Shown piece by piece: positions 11,638 to 22,975 of a DNA stretch of 36,021 bases (positions within the stretch are counted from its first letter, which is position 1; every line of letters starts with the position of its first letter). The DNA is from Cruorifilaria tuberocauda. Its lineage: Eukaryota > Nematoda > Chromadorea > Rhabditida > Onchocercidae. The stretch lies in NCBI GenBank assembly GCA_013365365.1, contig JABVXU010000541.1, positions 1-36,021 of the forward strand, in the 5' to 3' direction. Under the pieces are notes generated by a model that saw only the letters and a list, made by a program, of their open reading frames with translations, made no database searches and was not told the origin of the DNA. The translations under genes and the position numbers were made by a program.

Positions 11638-12322
11638 CGATAAAAAATATACGCTATTAACATGTGTTTTAAAAAATTTTATTTTAGACATTCATAGATA
11701 TTCAAAGTCAAATCTTTCAATCACTTAAGTTTATTTTTAAATTTAAATATAAAAAGATCTTCCTCCTATATCTAAACTTATTACTTTAAAATATTTAATT
11801 TCTTTTTCAATCAACGTTTGCTATCAAATTAACTATCAAATTACGTTTCCTATCAACGTATCTTTTTTTCTTATAAATGGGAAATTATTTTTTGGAAAAA
11901 AATAAATTCGAATTTCTGCCAAATATATATAATATAAAACCTTTTAAAAATGAATAATAACGTTAAATGTGAAAATTTAAATTTCATTAAAATATACAAA
12001 AAAATAGTAAAAAAAAAATTCACTGAAATGTTCATTTTATGCGATATTCATTATCATTATTATCGATATTATCGTTAAAATATTACCATAATGATAAAAA
12101 AATTTTCGGCTTTGTCACTTCTGAAAAAAAAAAGCTTTTTTTTTTCCATTCCTTTTTACAGTAAATCAAATTTACTTTAATTTTGTTAATGGCATTAAAA
12201 AAAGAAATGAAATAAATTTGTTGATTGAAAAAAATGGTTTGAAACCAGTTTTTTTTTTCCTTTTCATTTTAAAATAATAATTATTTTAGTGATAAGATAA
12301 TAATTTTAGTTCTATTTCTTTC

Positions 12323-12328
<6 letters not shown>

Positions 12329-12353
<25 letters not shown>
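12329..12353. repeat. (CT)n microsatellite
   Basis: A pure CT dinucleotide run of about 12 units. Confidence 0.93.
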
Positions 12354-14552
12354 TTTTCCAATTGCTATAGCTATTTTTAAGAAAGATAAGTAAAAAAAAA
12401 GAAAGAAAGAAGAAATCAAAGATTCTTTTCGTTACACTAAATTACCTCAATTTCCATAAAAGAAAGAATTATATTTCCTTTTTTTTTGTCTTCTTTTTCC
12501 CTTTTTTTCCTCTTTTCCTCTCTCTTTTCTTTTTTTCTTTTTCCATCATATTAAAATTACATTAAATTTTTTTTTATTGAATTAAATTTTTTTCAAAAAA
12601 AAATTTAATTTTCTATCATCAACAAATCAATCATTTCTTTCTTTCTATCTATACAAATTTACTTCTCATTATCCCCTTCAATAATTCATTTTTTATTTTT
12701 TCAAAAATTTTTATCAAGGAAAGAGGAAAATTATCAAAATTCATTTTCTTTGTTTTAAAGTAAATTAAATTATAAAATTACTACTACTGCTACTATTACC
12801 ATTACTATTACTATTACTTTTATTATTACTACTATTGCTACTACTAATATTACTATTATTGCTATTCCTATTGCTAATTACTAATTTATCACTTCGAAAT
12901 AATTTAATTTTTGAAAAGTAGGATAAGAATAATGTCAAAACGATCATTACTGCCTTCAAAAACTACGATAACGATGTGAAAAGAAAATATTTGGAATAGA
13001 TTTTAGGATGTCAAAATTACTGCGATACACTATACGATTAATACAATCAATTTAATTTGTCAAGAAAAATGAGATGAAATCAAAGTTTCTTGGACATATC
13101 CTCAATAATAAATTAAATTTTAGTTTTAAACTTTAACTTTATATATTCTACCAATTTCTATCACAATTTAAGATTTCATTCTATACCTTTTCATTTATTC
13201 AATAGATAAAACATTTATTTATTTATTTTTTTCTTGTTTGCATTAAACTTTCTTCTTTCGATTTTTTTCATTAGTTAATGTTTAATTTAAAGTTTCCAAA
13301 TTTCTCAATAAAATTATTTTTCATTCGATAAATCATATAAATTCTGAATTGTTTTAGTAGATTTATATGAAAATACTACTTAAATAATCAATATTTACTA
13401 TTTATTTATTTGTCTACTATTTATTCGATTATAAAAATTTTGTCAATAAAAATTCACTGCTTAAAATAATAATTTAGATTATGAGAAATAAAGATTACAT
13501 AGAGAGGAATTATTTGTAAAATTTTACACTAATTTGTTTATGGGATAGAAATTGAAAACTATCAATGATAATTCCCTACTTATTATCTTCATCTAAACAA
13601 TTTGGTTAAAATACATAACTTACGAAAATTGATCTATATAAATCTAATAATAATTAGGAAGATATCATTTAGATAGCGTATTTTTTGAATTATGATTATT
13701 TGATATCATAATTATCAATACTAATTACTTATTACTTGAATTATTATTGTAATTGAGAATTTCTGATTATCAATTAATAATGGTTTAACTTATCAACTCT
13801 ATCAAATGCGCTGTACGAATTTATCACCTATCGTCCAACGATATTCAGAATTTCATTTTTGTAAACAATATATGACTAAATTTAGCAAATGATAATTTAT
13901 GTCATTATATCAAGTGATAACAAAGTAATTCAGATAATTCTAATAATTAATTATTTATCAATTATTAATTAACCGTAATTTCATCGATTGCAAACAATAA
14001 TTCATTAGCAAAAATTTTATTTAAATTTACCTTCATTTTATTCCTCATTTCTCTTGTAAATTTTCAGTCAAAAACAAAAAAAAAATGATATTTGAAAAGT
14101 TGTCGATGATTTCTATTACTATTACTTATTATTATCATTATTATTACTACTAATTATTACTATTCACTTATTTATTATGATCATTATCGTTATTGTTGTT
14201 ACTATTATTATTATATTTATCTCTATTACTACTGTTATTTATATTTGAAATGAAATTTCTTTTTCGATTGCTACCAATAAAATAGCTTTTCTATCATATT
14301 TATATCACGAATCTTCTTTAACCAAATATAGAATTTACTGTAAAAATATAAGATATTACCTCGATGGAGAGAAGAAAGAGAGGGAGAAAAAAAAATAGAA
14401 GGTAAAGAATGAAAAAAAGGAAGGAAAAGAGAAAGAAGATTTTAACTAAAAATAATTAATTTCTTATATCGATTACACAAATTTATTAATCATTAATCAA
14501 ATTTATCAATCATTAATAATATGAATTTAATAATTGAATGCAAATGAAAGAA
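12354..14552. other. Non-coding AT-rich stretch with trinucleotide-like tracts
   Basis: It contains pyrimidine-rich (12470-12545) and purine-rich (14361-14440) tracts and imperfect ACT/ATT trinucleotide runs at 12775-12870 and 14115-14240. The trinucleotide run creates a minus-strand open frame of Asn/Ser repeats that is an artefact. No exon with matching splice sites was seen. Confidence 0.5.
12775..12870. repeat. (ACT/ATT)n trinucleotide tract
   Basis: Imperfect repeats of TACTACTGC, TATTACCATTACTATTAC and similar. Read on the minus strand it encodes NSNSNS-like peptide, which explains a spurious 64-codon frame. Confidence 0.8.
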
Positions 14553-14870
14553 ATGAATATTTTAGAAGATAAAGGTAATTTAAATGATGTGAATATAAAA
14601 ATTGATAAAAATGTAATCATTCGAAATATATGTTATCAACAGATAGATATTCTGTTGTGTTATCATATCACTATCACATGAATATTTTAGAAGATAAAGA
14701 TAATTCAAATGATGATGATAATAAAAATTGATAAAAATGTAATCATTCGAAATATATGTTATCAACAGATAGATATTCTGTTGTGTTATCATATCACTAT
14801 CACATGAATATTTTAGAAGATAAAGATAATTCAAATGATGATGATAATAAAAATTGATAAAAATATTCAT
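14553..14870. repeat. 126-bp tandem repeat, about 2.5 copies
   Basis: Units start at ATGAATATTTTAGAAGATAA at 14553, 14678 and 14804, giving spacings of 125 and 126 bp. Copies 1 and 2 are nearly identical across the whole unit; copy 3 breaks off after about 70 bp. Because 126 is divisible by three, a minus-strand frame of 96 codons stays open across it with a repeated FINFYYHHHLNYLYLLKYSC pattern. I judge that to be a by-product. Confidence 0.85.
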
Positions 14871-14880
14871 ATCAAGAGAT

Positions 14881-15370
14881 AGATAGATATTAAATGTCTT
14901 ATCATATCACTAACTCCATATGATACATGCATATATTAATTTCTAAATTAGCAAACAAAATTATTCAACCATAGAAAATTAAAAGCTGACAATTTATCAA
15001 TTAAGGAGAAGTGAAACGGTTGATTGATTAATTGATTGAAAATCCTTTGACATGCCGAACTGTCATGGATAACAATCCAGAAGAAGAGAGCAACAGTTGC
15101 TGCTTATCAGTGCTATATTGCTACTGTTGCTTACGATAACTGGAATAATGATAAAAATTAGTGATAGTAGTAAAATATAAATGAGTGAAAGATGTGTCAC
15201 GTAACACGTAACGTGATCTATCCTCTTCTTTTCACGTTCATTCAAATACTCTTTTAAAAATTTCCTTCAACTAACAGGTTATCAAGAATAATCGTCCCTC
15301 ATTAGCAAATTAACTCGATACTATTGCTTGTTCATTCAACCATGAAACAATAAAAATTTCAAGCAATTTC
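14881..15370. other. Spacer with an isolated open frame of doubtful meaning
   Basis: A minus-strand frame at 15063-15245 (60 codons) begins MNEREKKRIDHVTCYVTHLS and has a hydrophobic centre (IYILLLSLIFIIIPVIV), resembling a small membrane peptide. It has no identifiable relative, no splice context and sits in repeat-rich DNA, so I do not call it a gene. The CACGTAACACGTAACGTG cluster at 15197-15214 lies inside it. Confidence 0.3.
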
Positions 15371-15424
15371 CTTTCTCTCTCCCATTCTCCTTCTTTTTCT
15401 CTCTTTCTCTCTCTCTCTCTTTCT
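15371..15424. repeat. (CT)n-rich microsatellite
   Basis: CT and CTTT units ending in a pure CT run, followed at once by a short hairpin. Confidence 0.9.
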
Positions 15425-15426
15425 TC

Positions 15427-15465
15427 ATCATTATTAGATACGAAACCGTATCTAATAACAATGAT
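15427..15465. repeat. Short palindrome with stem of about 16 bp
   Basis: ATCATTATTAGATACG, a loop of AAAC, then CGTATCTAATA-ACAATGAT pair with one bulge. It directly follows a (CT)n tract. Confidence 0.75.
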
Positions 15466-16170
15466 TTGTATTTTCCACTTTAACGGTGCTATTTTTACGG
15501 AGAGTCATGAAAAGGAATAACTTTTCCATACGTCCTTGAAATTTTTCTATTTTTAAAATTAAATTTGAAATTCATAATTTATGAATGTATATAGAATGAA
15601 CTGTAAATTTGATATCTTTTAAAATAACTATTTCTTTTTTTTTAATTTAATAAAAATATATCGTTGAAGAGTTTTTTAACATTATTCAAATCTCATATAA
15701 AATCTTTAATCTTTTCATTAATTTATACTTTTAAAATAAATTAATATTAAAATTAAAAAAAAATTATCATGATACAAATGAATATGTTTTACGTAATACT
15801 GAAAATTATAAATTAAAATTATTTTATCATACTGTAAAATACTCGTTAAAAAATCGAAATTCACTTATTACGATAAGTAATCATTATTAGCGTTATCACT
15901 ATCATTAAAACTATAATTATGATTAATATACGATCATAATTACTGTATCTTTAATATTAAAATTACTCTCTTCATCAATGGTATCATTCAAATAATTTCA
16001 CTTGTTTAATAAGGAATGTAAGTGTGATTGATAAAATTTTAAGTGGTCATATACTATGATAATTATCATCCTTCTCTTATGCTTTTCTTCTAATTAATTT
16101 TTTTTTTTGATTAGCTAACACTTTATATGCAAATGAGAAAATGAATGATTACTTGAAAAGGTCATGCTTT

Positions 16171-16234
16171 GAAAAAGGAAAAAAACCATTTTACAAATGA
16201 TCTTTCATTTGTAAAATGGTTTTTTTCCTTTTTC
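16171..16234. repeat. Perfect 30-bp inverted repeat with a 4-base loop
   Basis: Left arm 16171-16200 and right arm 16205-16234 are exact reverse complements over all 30 bases, separated by TCTT. The arm centre reads CCATTTTACAAATGA. A perfect stem of this length with so small a loop is unlikely to survive drift for long, so it is recent, selected, or a foldback artefact. Confidence 0.93.
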
Positions 16235-16269
16235 CAATTCTGTTAAATAAATTAAAATTTACACATTTT

Positions 16270-16313
16270 TCCCTCTCTTCCCTCCCTCTCTCTCTCTCTC
16301 TCTCTCTTTCCCT
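16270..16313. repeat. (CT)n microsatellite
   Basis: CCCT units merge into a pure CT run. It begins 35 bases after the perfect hairpin. Confidence 0.93.
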
Positions 16314-16439
16314 CATAAACTGTAATAAATATTACGATGCTAATGCTCATTTAGTACAAAGTACAAATGTTGTTGTCATCCATAGAGATATTATATTTCA
16401 AATGAGTGGATTAACCTTTTAAACTTTCAATGGATTAGA

Positions 16440-17055
16440 GTAATCACTGAATTTCAATGTTTATTTATATGTTCCTTCTGTTTATATTCTGTCAATCCAT
16501 TTCATTTTCAACTCTTGAATTTAAAATATTAAATTTTAAAGGCTAAAGTTTGATATTATCTTACTTTACCTTGAACAGTAATTACTTATCTAATAATTAT
16601 ATAAAAATTATGTTTTATTGCTATTCAAGTTCCATATAAAATTAATTTCAGTAAAAAAAAAAATTATTCACTGTTGGATTTACTTTATCCTTCAACAGAT
16701 ATTAGAATGAATGATAATAATAAAAGAAATTAGGTTAAATTAACTTACATTACTCTCGTATCAGATAAAATAATAGAATTTAATCAAGAATTAACTTTAA
16801 GACTAATTAGGCTTGCACTAATTAATTTACATTAATAAGTTATTAAATTAATGCAGTTGCTGAAAAATGTTATAATATTAAATATGAATATTATAGAATT
16901 ATTAAGTGAAATTACTAAATAATCTTTGAAATTTATTATCAAATAATTAAAAAATTTACTTATAACATTTTCAAGTAATTAAGCAAAAGTAATTGCATAT
17001 CGTATCAAATTAAAAAACTCTAATCAAGAAATTTACTTACAATTCCTATTTTTTG
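16440..17055. other. AT-rich stretch, no gene seen
   Basis: Only short TTA/ATT-rich motifs are present. No open frame with splice sites or coding-like composition was found. Confidence 0.5.
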
Positions 17056-17056
17056 A

Positions 17057-17195
17057 ATACAGTAATTAACAGCGTATAAGTTATAGGTTAAAACTGTTTC
17101 GAATACAGTAATGAATGAACAGTGTACAAGTTAAAACTATTAAATAAAATCGGATACAGTAATAAACAGTATACAAGTTAAACTGTTAAATAAAC
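17057..17195. repeat. Degenerate tandem repeat, about 50 bp, three copies
   Basis: Three units contain ATACAGTAAT, AACAGT/AACAGC, ATACAAGTTA and AAACTGTT in the same order with indels between them. Confidence 0.6.
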
Positions 17196-17514
17196 TACGA
17201 TCAAATTTTGATAATGATCAAAAATTTAATTGTACCATCCCTAAAATAGTATTTTTTCAAGTAATTAATAGAAAAATTTTAATATTCCAAGAGAATACCG
17301 ATTTCCTTTTGCAATACTGTTTCTTTTTTCTGCAGAAACTTGTACATTAAAAAAATTCCTTTAAACTTTTCATTTTAAAACTAATTTTTGTTTTTGAAAT
17401 GTTAATTCTCATTAAGAATTATTTGAAGTATTATAAACTTTGTGCTATTTTTATCATTTGTCAATGAAGTATCACTACGACAACCGCAACTGTTCACTGT
17501 TCATTATTTCATTG

Positions 17515-17905
17515 ATGATACAATCCCGTGCTCTTTCTCTCCCGATGATAGAAATCCTGCACTTTCTCTCCCAATGATACATTTTCTGCCTCTTCTATCC
17601 TGATCATATAAATCCTGAGCTTTCTCTCCCAATGATATATTTGCGCCTCTTCTATTCCGATAATAGAAATCTGGAGTTTTCTCTCCCGATGATATATTTG
17701 CGCCTCTTCTATTCCGATAATATAAATCCGGAGTTTTCTCTCCCGATGATACATTTCTGCCTCTTCTATCCCGATAATACAAATCCTGAGCTTTCTCTCC
17801 CGATGATACATTTCCGCCTCTTCTACTGATGATAAAAATCCTGAGCTTTCTCTCCCGATAACAGATTTTCTTCTCTTCTATTCGATGGTATAACCCAGCA
17901 CTTTT
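17515..17905. repeat. 57-bp minisatellite, about 6-7 copies, with an internal half-unit
   Basis: The unit runs CTTTCTCTCCCGATGATACA, TTTCTGCCTCTTCTATCCCG, ATAATACAAATCCTGAG. Its two halves resemble each other (CTCTCCCGATGATACA and CTTCTATCCCGATAATACA), so the array looks like a dimerised repeat of about 28 bp. Because 57 is a multiple of three, two overlapping minus-strand frames (139 and 100 codons) stay open through it, with units such as GEKAQDLYYRDRRGRNVSS. It is less AT-rich than the surrounding DNA. There is no sign that it is translated. Confidence 0.9.
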
Positions 17906-18063
17906 TCCATCTCGATGATACAATTCCGCCTCTCTCTATCTGTTCAACCTTATTCTATTCTTTCAAGTAATCAAAAAGATATCTTATCCATCCATAAATA
18001 AATATAATATATTAGTCGATTTATGGACAATAAACTGAAGCAGAAGGAAGAATAAAAAGCTCT

Positions 18064-18130
18064 CTCCCTTCTTTTTCAAAAAAGCTTTCCTTTTTCCCTT
18101 TCCCTTTCTCTTTCTCTTTCTCTTTCTCTC
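18064..18130. repeat. (CTTT/CCCTTT)n pyrimidine tract
   Basis: Units of TTTCCC and TTTCTC run for about 65 bases with pyrimidines on the plus strand. Confidence 0.85.
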
Positions 18131-18458
18131 AAATTTATTCTGCTCCTTTTAACTCCTAAAATTACCCATACTACATCATTTAACATTTTTAAGCAGCTGT
18201 TGTTACATTCATTTCCACAAAATATTCCCTCTGTCTTTCCCTCTCTTCCTCTTTCGTAACAAGGAATCATTTCTGATCATTTTAGTTATTCCAGTATTTC
18301 ATTCTAATATTTCGTATTCTGATGATATGGATGAGTCATGATTCATTGATCAAATTAAAATTAAATGACATAGCATGATCTTTTGATTTCACCTTATTGT
18401 ACCAGTAATCAAGATAAACATGATATTGCTTAAATGTTTCATAATTTAAAATAAAAAT

Positions 18459-18632
18459 AAATATTTTCGGAACTATTTGATGTATCACAATCACAAAATT
18501 AATTTATCAATATTAATGTTTATGGAATATTTAATTTCTATAAAGTAATTAATCAAATATTTAATTCTTCCATAAACAAATAAGATTAATAAATAAATTT
18601 CGTAATATATCAAATAGTTTCGAAAATTTTTA
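18459..18632. repeat. Imperfect palindromic element of about 170 bp
   Basis: The left arm holds TTTTCGGAACTATTTGATGT and, further in, GTTTATGGAATATTTAA. The right arm holds the reverse complements ATATCAAATAGTTTCGAAAA and TTAATTCTTCCATAAAC in mirror order. Arms are about 75 bp with several mismatches. It is similar in size and build to the element at 8577-8731, though not obviously the same sequence. Confidence 0.7.
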
Positions 18633-19217
18633 ATAATAATTAACTGATTAATAACTTTATAACAAACTTTTAAGTTTATTTTGAATTTCAATTTCTGTAA
18701 CTGATTAACTTATTTACACTTATTTAATTATATACAATTATATATTTTATGCTTAAAATTATTTAAGTATAAATCTTTTCCAAAAAAATTTAAAAATTAT
18801 GATTGATTTAAAATTTATTAAGTAAGAAAATTTCATCTATTAAACTTAAATACCTCATTTTCATTTCATTCCTTCCACTCAAGTCAAAATTCAAAAAATC
18901 ACCATCAATTAAATGAATCAGATTCAAATTGTTAGATTTCTCCATTAGAAATAGTAAAATTTCTTTCTTCTATGACATAATTACTTCATAGGTAAATAAT
19001 AGCTAAATTTTTTCTAATTTACCTACTAATAAGTAAATTCAAGAATAACTTAGGATATTACTTGATGATATTTTCTGTCTAATAAATTTATCTTAAATAT
19101 TTCGTCAGAGATTAAAAATAGAAAACAAATGAAAGATGAATGAGAGACAAAGAGATGATAACTTTCATAAGAAATTATTATTTAACAAATTTTACAATCA
19201 ATTTGTTGAATAGTAAT
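18633..19217. other. AT-rich stretch, no gene seen
   Basis: No exon-like composition, splice-bounded frame or repeat of note was found. Confidence 0.5.
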
Positions 19218-19490
19218 TTATATTAATTCTAAAATAACCAAAGTATCTATTCTAAAATATATTAATTCTAAAGGATCCTTAGTATCTATTATTAAGTATA
19301 TTAATTCTAAGATAATCAAAGTATCTATTCTAAAGTATACTAATTTTAAAATAATCAAAGTATCTATTCTAAAGTATACTAATTTTAAAATAATCAAAGT
19401 ATCTATTCTAAAGTATACTAATTTTAAAGTACCCAAAGTATCTATTCTGAAGTATATTAGTCCTAATGTATCCAACCTTTTTAATATATT
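19218..19490. repeat. 39-bp minisatellite, about seven copies
   Basis: The unit ACTAATTTTAAAATAATCAA then AGTATCTATTCTAAAGTAT repeats. The central three copies (about 19330-19440) are almost identical and the outer ones diverged. 39 is divisible by three, so a minus-strand frame with a 13-residue repeat (FRIDTLIILKLVY) stays open; I consider it non-coding. Confidence 0.9.
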
Positions 19491-20419
19491 CAAAAATTTT
19501 ACAATCATTCATACTCTTCCACTTCTAACTGAATAAACATCAATAATAGCATACATATAATCAAATATAATCAAATAGACATGTATATATATGTTTCGAT
19601 AGGATAATTACTTTACTTCACATACGCATGGATGAATGGTTTTAATTACTCTTTTAAAATATTCTTCTATTTATATTTAAATATTAAAATCGAAAATATC
19701 AAATAAAAAATTCAAACAAAAATATTGATCGCCAAAAAAAAAATCTTTTTTTATGATTAAAATAAATGATAAAATGATAAAATGACTATTTTTTTTTAAT
19801 TTGAAAATTACTTTTTTGTTAATTTTATTATGAATTATGAAATATTTTATTAAAGTTAAAAATTATAAATTATGAAAATTTATTTTAAATTATAAAAATG
19901 AATGAATATTTTATTTTAAAATTCACTGGAGAATAAACCGCAATTAATATTATGTTCAATTTTTTAACGATTCTCACAAAGTTTCCTTTCCACTTCATAG
20001 CTTTTCATTTTTTTTTTTTACTTTGAAAATTACTTTTTTATTAATTTTTATTCTGAATAAAATTTTGTTGCAGATTTTTAATTAACTAAATTATTTGCAA
20101 TATACTTCTCGTCGTATAATTTTATTTCATTTAACTCTTATCCTTTTACAACATTTACAATGGAAAAGTAATTAGTAAATTAATTATAATATATGTGCAT
20201 AAATTATCAATAGAGTAATTGTAATATAGTAATAATAACAATAAATATAAAGTAAACAATCTTACTATGAGAAAATTATTATGATCATAAGTAATAATAA
20301 GAAGGAGAAAGATTTGATAACTTATCATTTTCTCTCACTACCATTTCTTCAATTAAATTTATTACATCTTATTTCTTAGATTTTTTGAAAAGTACTTTTT
20401 TATTATCACTCATTACCTA
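19491..20419. other. AT-rich stretch with a diverged direct repeat
   Basis: A block reading TTTGAAAATTACTTTTTTGTTAATTTT near 19799 recurs in diverged form near 20022. No gene-like sequence is visible. Confidence 0.4.
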
Positions 20420-20876
20420 CTTATTATATTACTTATTACTTAATCTAAGATCTAATATTAATCTTTTATAATTTAAAAAAAAAGGATTTTTTTTAATCAC
20501 TCATTTAATCGAAGTAAGTTGTTAATTTACTTAATTTTCCTTTTTTTTTAAAATTTTATTATTCAGTTTACTTTTCTTTTCTCCAATAATATCAAAACAG
20601 ATTTCATTGCAGTAAAAATTCAATTTATTAAAAAATATTATCATTTCATTTTCTTTGCCATTGAAATTCATTAAAAATACTTAAAGAATGGGCCCATTTT
20701 TCAAACTAAAATTATCGTTTTCTTTTCATTCAATAAGTTTATATTTTAAATTACTATTATTTATTATATTTTACTTATTTATTTTATTTTACTTATTATA
20801 TTACCTATTGCTTAACCTAAGATCTAACATTAATCATTTCATAATTTAAAAAAAAAAATCTTTTTTAATCACTATA
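20420..20876. repeat. Direct repeat pair of about 90 bp, 370 bp apart
   Basis: Copy 1 (about 20420-20510) and copy 2 (about 20790-20876) share TTACTTATTA, CTAAGATCTAA, ATTAATC, ATAATTTAAAAAAAAA and TTTTTTAATCACT in the same order. Confidence 0.65.
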
Positions 20877-21040
20877 AACTTTTTACTCACTATAAAACAA
20901 AAAAACTTTTATAAATATCATTTAATCAAAGTAAATTACTAACGAACAGCCCATTGGCTATTTCAATAATTTATTCAAAAAAATTCATTATATTATAGTA
21001 ATTACTTCATTATAAAGTTATTATGTTCTTATAAATTTAT

Positions 21041-21265
21041 CAAAATGCATCTCATTATTTATCTTCAATTAATATTAACTAAAATAAAATATCAAGTGAT
21101 AGAAGTTAAAAGTAATTTTAAAATAATTAAGGTAGTCCCAACTTTCATTTTCAACTTTTCAATAATTCTCGAATAGCTCTAATAAATTTGGAAGAATTCA
21201 ATAAATATCCAAATAAAGATGAAACAAAATGCATCTCATTATTTACCTACAATTAACCTTAGCAC
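21041..21265. repeat. Direct repeat of CAAAATGCATCTCATTATTT
   Basis: The 20-base string at about 21041 recurs exactly at about 21225. Both copies are followed by a similar A(T/C)CT-CAATTAA sequence. Confidence 0.7.
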
Positions 21266-22867
21266 ACTTCAACATTCTACCAATTATTGTAGAATAGATT
21301 GTTCAGTTGTATATTTTGTTTGTTTACTTTTTTATTTATTTATTTGTTTATTTATTTACCGTAGTCTTAATTTATATAAAACAAAAGAAAAAATATGATC
21401 ATCCATAATTTTTTATTTGATATGATTTTAAAATTTCTAATAACAATAACAACAACAGCAACAACTATAGCAAATAGATAAATAGGCTATTTAATATTTT
21501 TAGTATCGAATATATTCTCTTTATCTCTATTTACAATCAACAAATAAATCGAAACAAATCTTCAAAACATCCATAAATTTATCCGGAATAAATAGAATGA
21601 GGAAATGTGTACTTTTTTCCGGTAATAGTTAACATTTCATTCTAAGTAAACGAATTATTTAAAAGGGTTAAATTTAACAACAGGATGATTAAGCAAGGAT
21701 GATTCATCTATCATTATCATTATTATCATTATCAGCTAAAAAAATTTTCTATCTTTTTATTCATACTCTTTTTAAATAATTTTCCGGAAAAACAAATAAT
21801 TCTAATAATTCTATTCGTAATTTTTAAGCTTACGAATTTTAATCATCATAATAATTTAATCATTATAACATTATTACTATTATTGTTATAATTATAAAAT
21901 CTTTTGATAAAATTAACTGGAAATTTTCATTGTTACAATTAAATATTAATAAGAGGGAGAGAATAAATTATTCCAATCTATATGAATTTTTTAATCTTAA
22001 AATAAATAATTAATTAAGGTATAATTACTACCTATATCGCATATCATGAAAATGCTATAAGATTTGATTTTAATTAAACTTCCTTTATCTAAGATTTAAT
22101 TAAGGATCTAAGATTTAAGATCTCTAAGATAATTTATCTAAGATTACTTTTTTCTTCTCATTTTGTTGTTTTCGATTTAAATATATTTGAATAAGAGTAG
22201 TGAATAAGAGTTCAAACAATTAATATATGAATTGAATTACTCAATTATCTTATCTCATTGGAAAACAAAAAGCACTCATATTTTGAACAGTTCACATCCC
22301 TTCATTTCTCCACTTTACAACTAAAATTATTTGTTTAATTCTTTTAGCAATAATTTTTGATCAATTATTTAAATATTCCAAAAATTTTTCCAACAAATTT
22401 ATCCAGAAAATAAAATAAACTTTCAAAAGAATCGATCAAACATCGTTAAAATTTCCAGAAAATTCATATTTATGCAAATAAAAACTACATATCTATTTAG
22501 TATTTAATGAATGAAATTTTAAATTACAATTTGAATTCCTAATTTTATCACTTCAAATTATTTATTAGTAATTTATATCTAATTTCTGATAGTATAATTT
22601 GCTTTTTGTAAACTAATTATCACTCTTACGTTTCTTCTCTTATGATATGTTATTATGCTTTATACATTTCGTACGTTTAATTCACGTATCATACGCTTTT
22701 CTTTAGTCTACGTAAAATCATTTCACAATCTGCTAATAATTCAATATCTCAACTATTACACATATTCACTTCACGTATCACGTATTTTCAATCGCACACA
22801 TGAAAACTACCAAGTAATAATTATTAATCATAAATTAAACGTATGAATACGTATATATTAGCTTGTA
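21266..22867. other. AT-rich stretch, no gene seen
   Basis: Four copies of TCTAAGAT cluster at 22087-22146. A set of TACGT/CACGTA motifs lies at 22660-22790. A 63-codon plus-strand frame at 22655 is rich in I, N, Y and F, lacks coding composition and is not called. Confidence 0.4.
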
Positions 22868-22975
22868 TTAGAATTATTAGAATTAATTTCTAATACGAAT
22901 TTCCTATAATTTCTAATATTAAGTTCGTATTAGAATTAATTTCTAATAATACGTATGTATTAGAAAAATATAAAT
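22868..22975. repeat. Nested inverted repeats of TTAGAATTAATTTCTAATACG
   Basis: TTAGAATTAATTTCTAATAC is itself close to a palindrome. It occurs twice in the same orientation, and a CGAATTT...AAGTTCG dyad lies between the copies, so several alternative stems are possible. Confidence 0.65.

Larger units (their letters stand above)
9373..12328. other. AT-rich stretch without a recognisable gene
   Basis: The sequence is dominated by A and T runs and short open frames rich in F, N, K and I, which have no codon structure and are not reported as genes. Local duplications are a 33-bp pair at 11111-11175 and a 31-bp pair around an A/T tract at 11380-11450. A small cluster of ACGGTAAAAT copies sits at 11602-11637. 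Confidence 0.5.

Noticed and set aside
12765..12959. 64-codon minus-strand frame ending in Asn/Ser repeats
   Set aside because: Trinucleotide ACT/ATT repeat artefact, although its start resembles a hydrophobic leader.
14580..14870. 96-codon minus-strand frame with repeated Tyr/His/Asn-rich unit
   Set aside because: By-product of the 126-bp tandem repeat, with AT-driven codons only.
17504..17923. 139- and 100-codon minus-strand frames of Arg/Glu/Gly-rich repeats
   Set aside because: Created by a 57-bp tandem array whose length is a multiple of three. Several frames are open at once and no start, splice or domain support exists.
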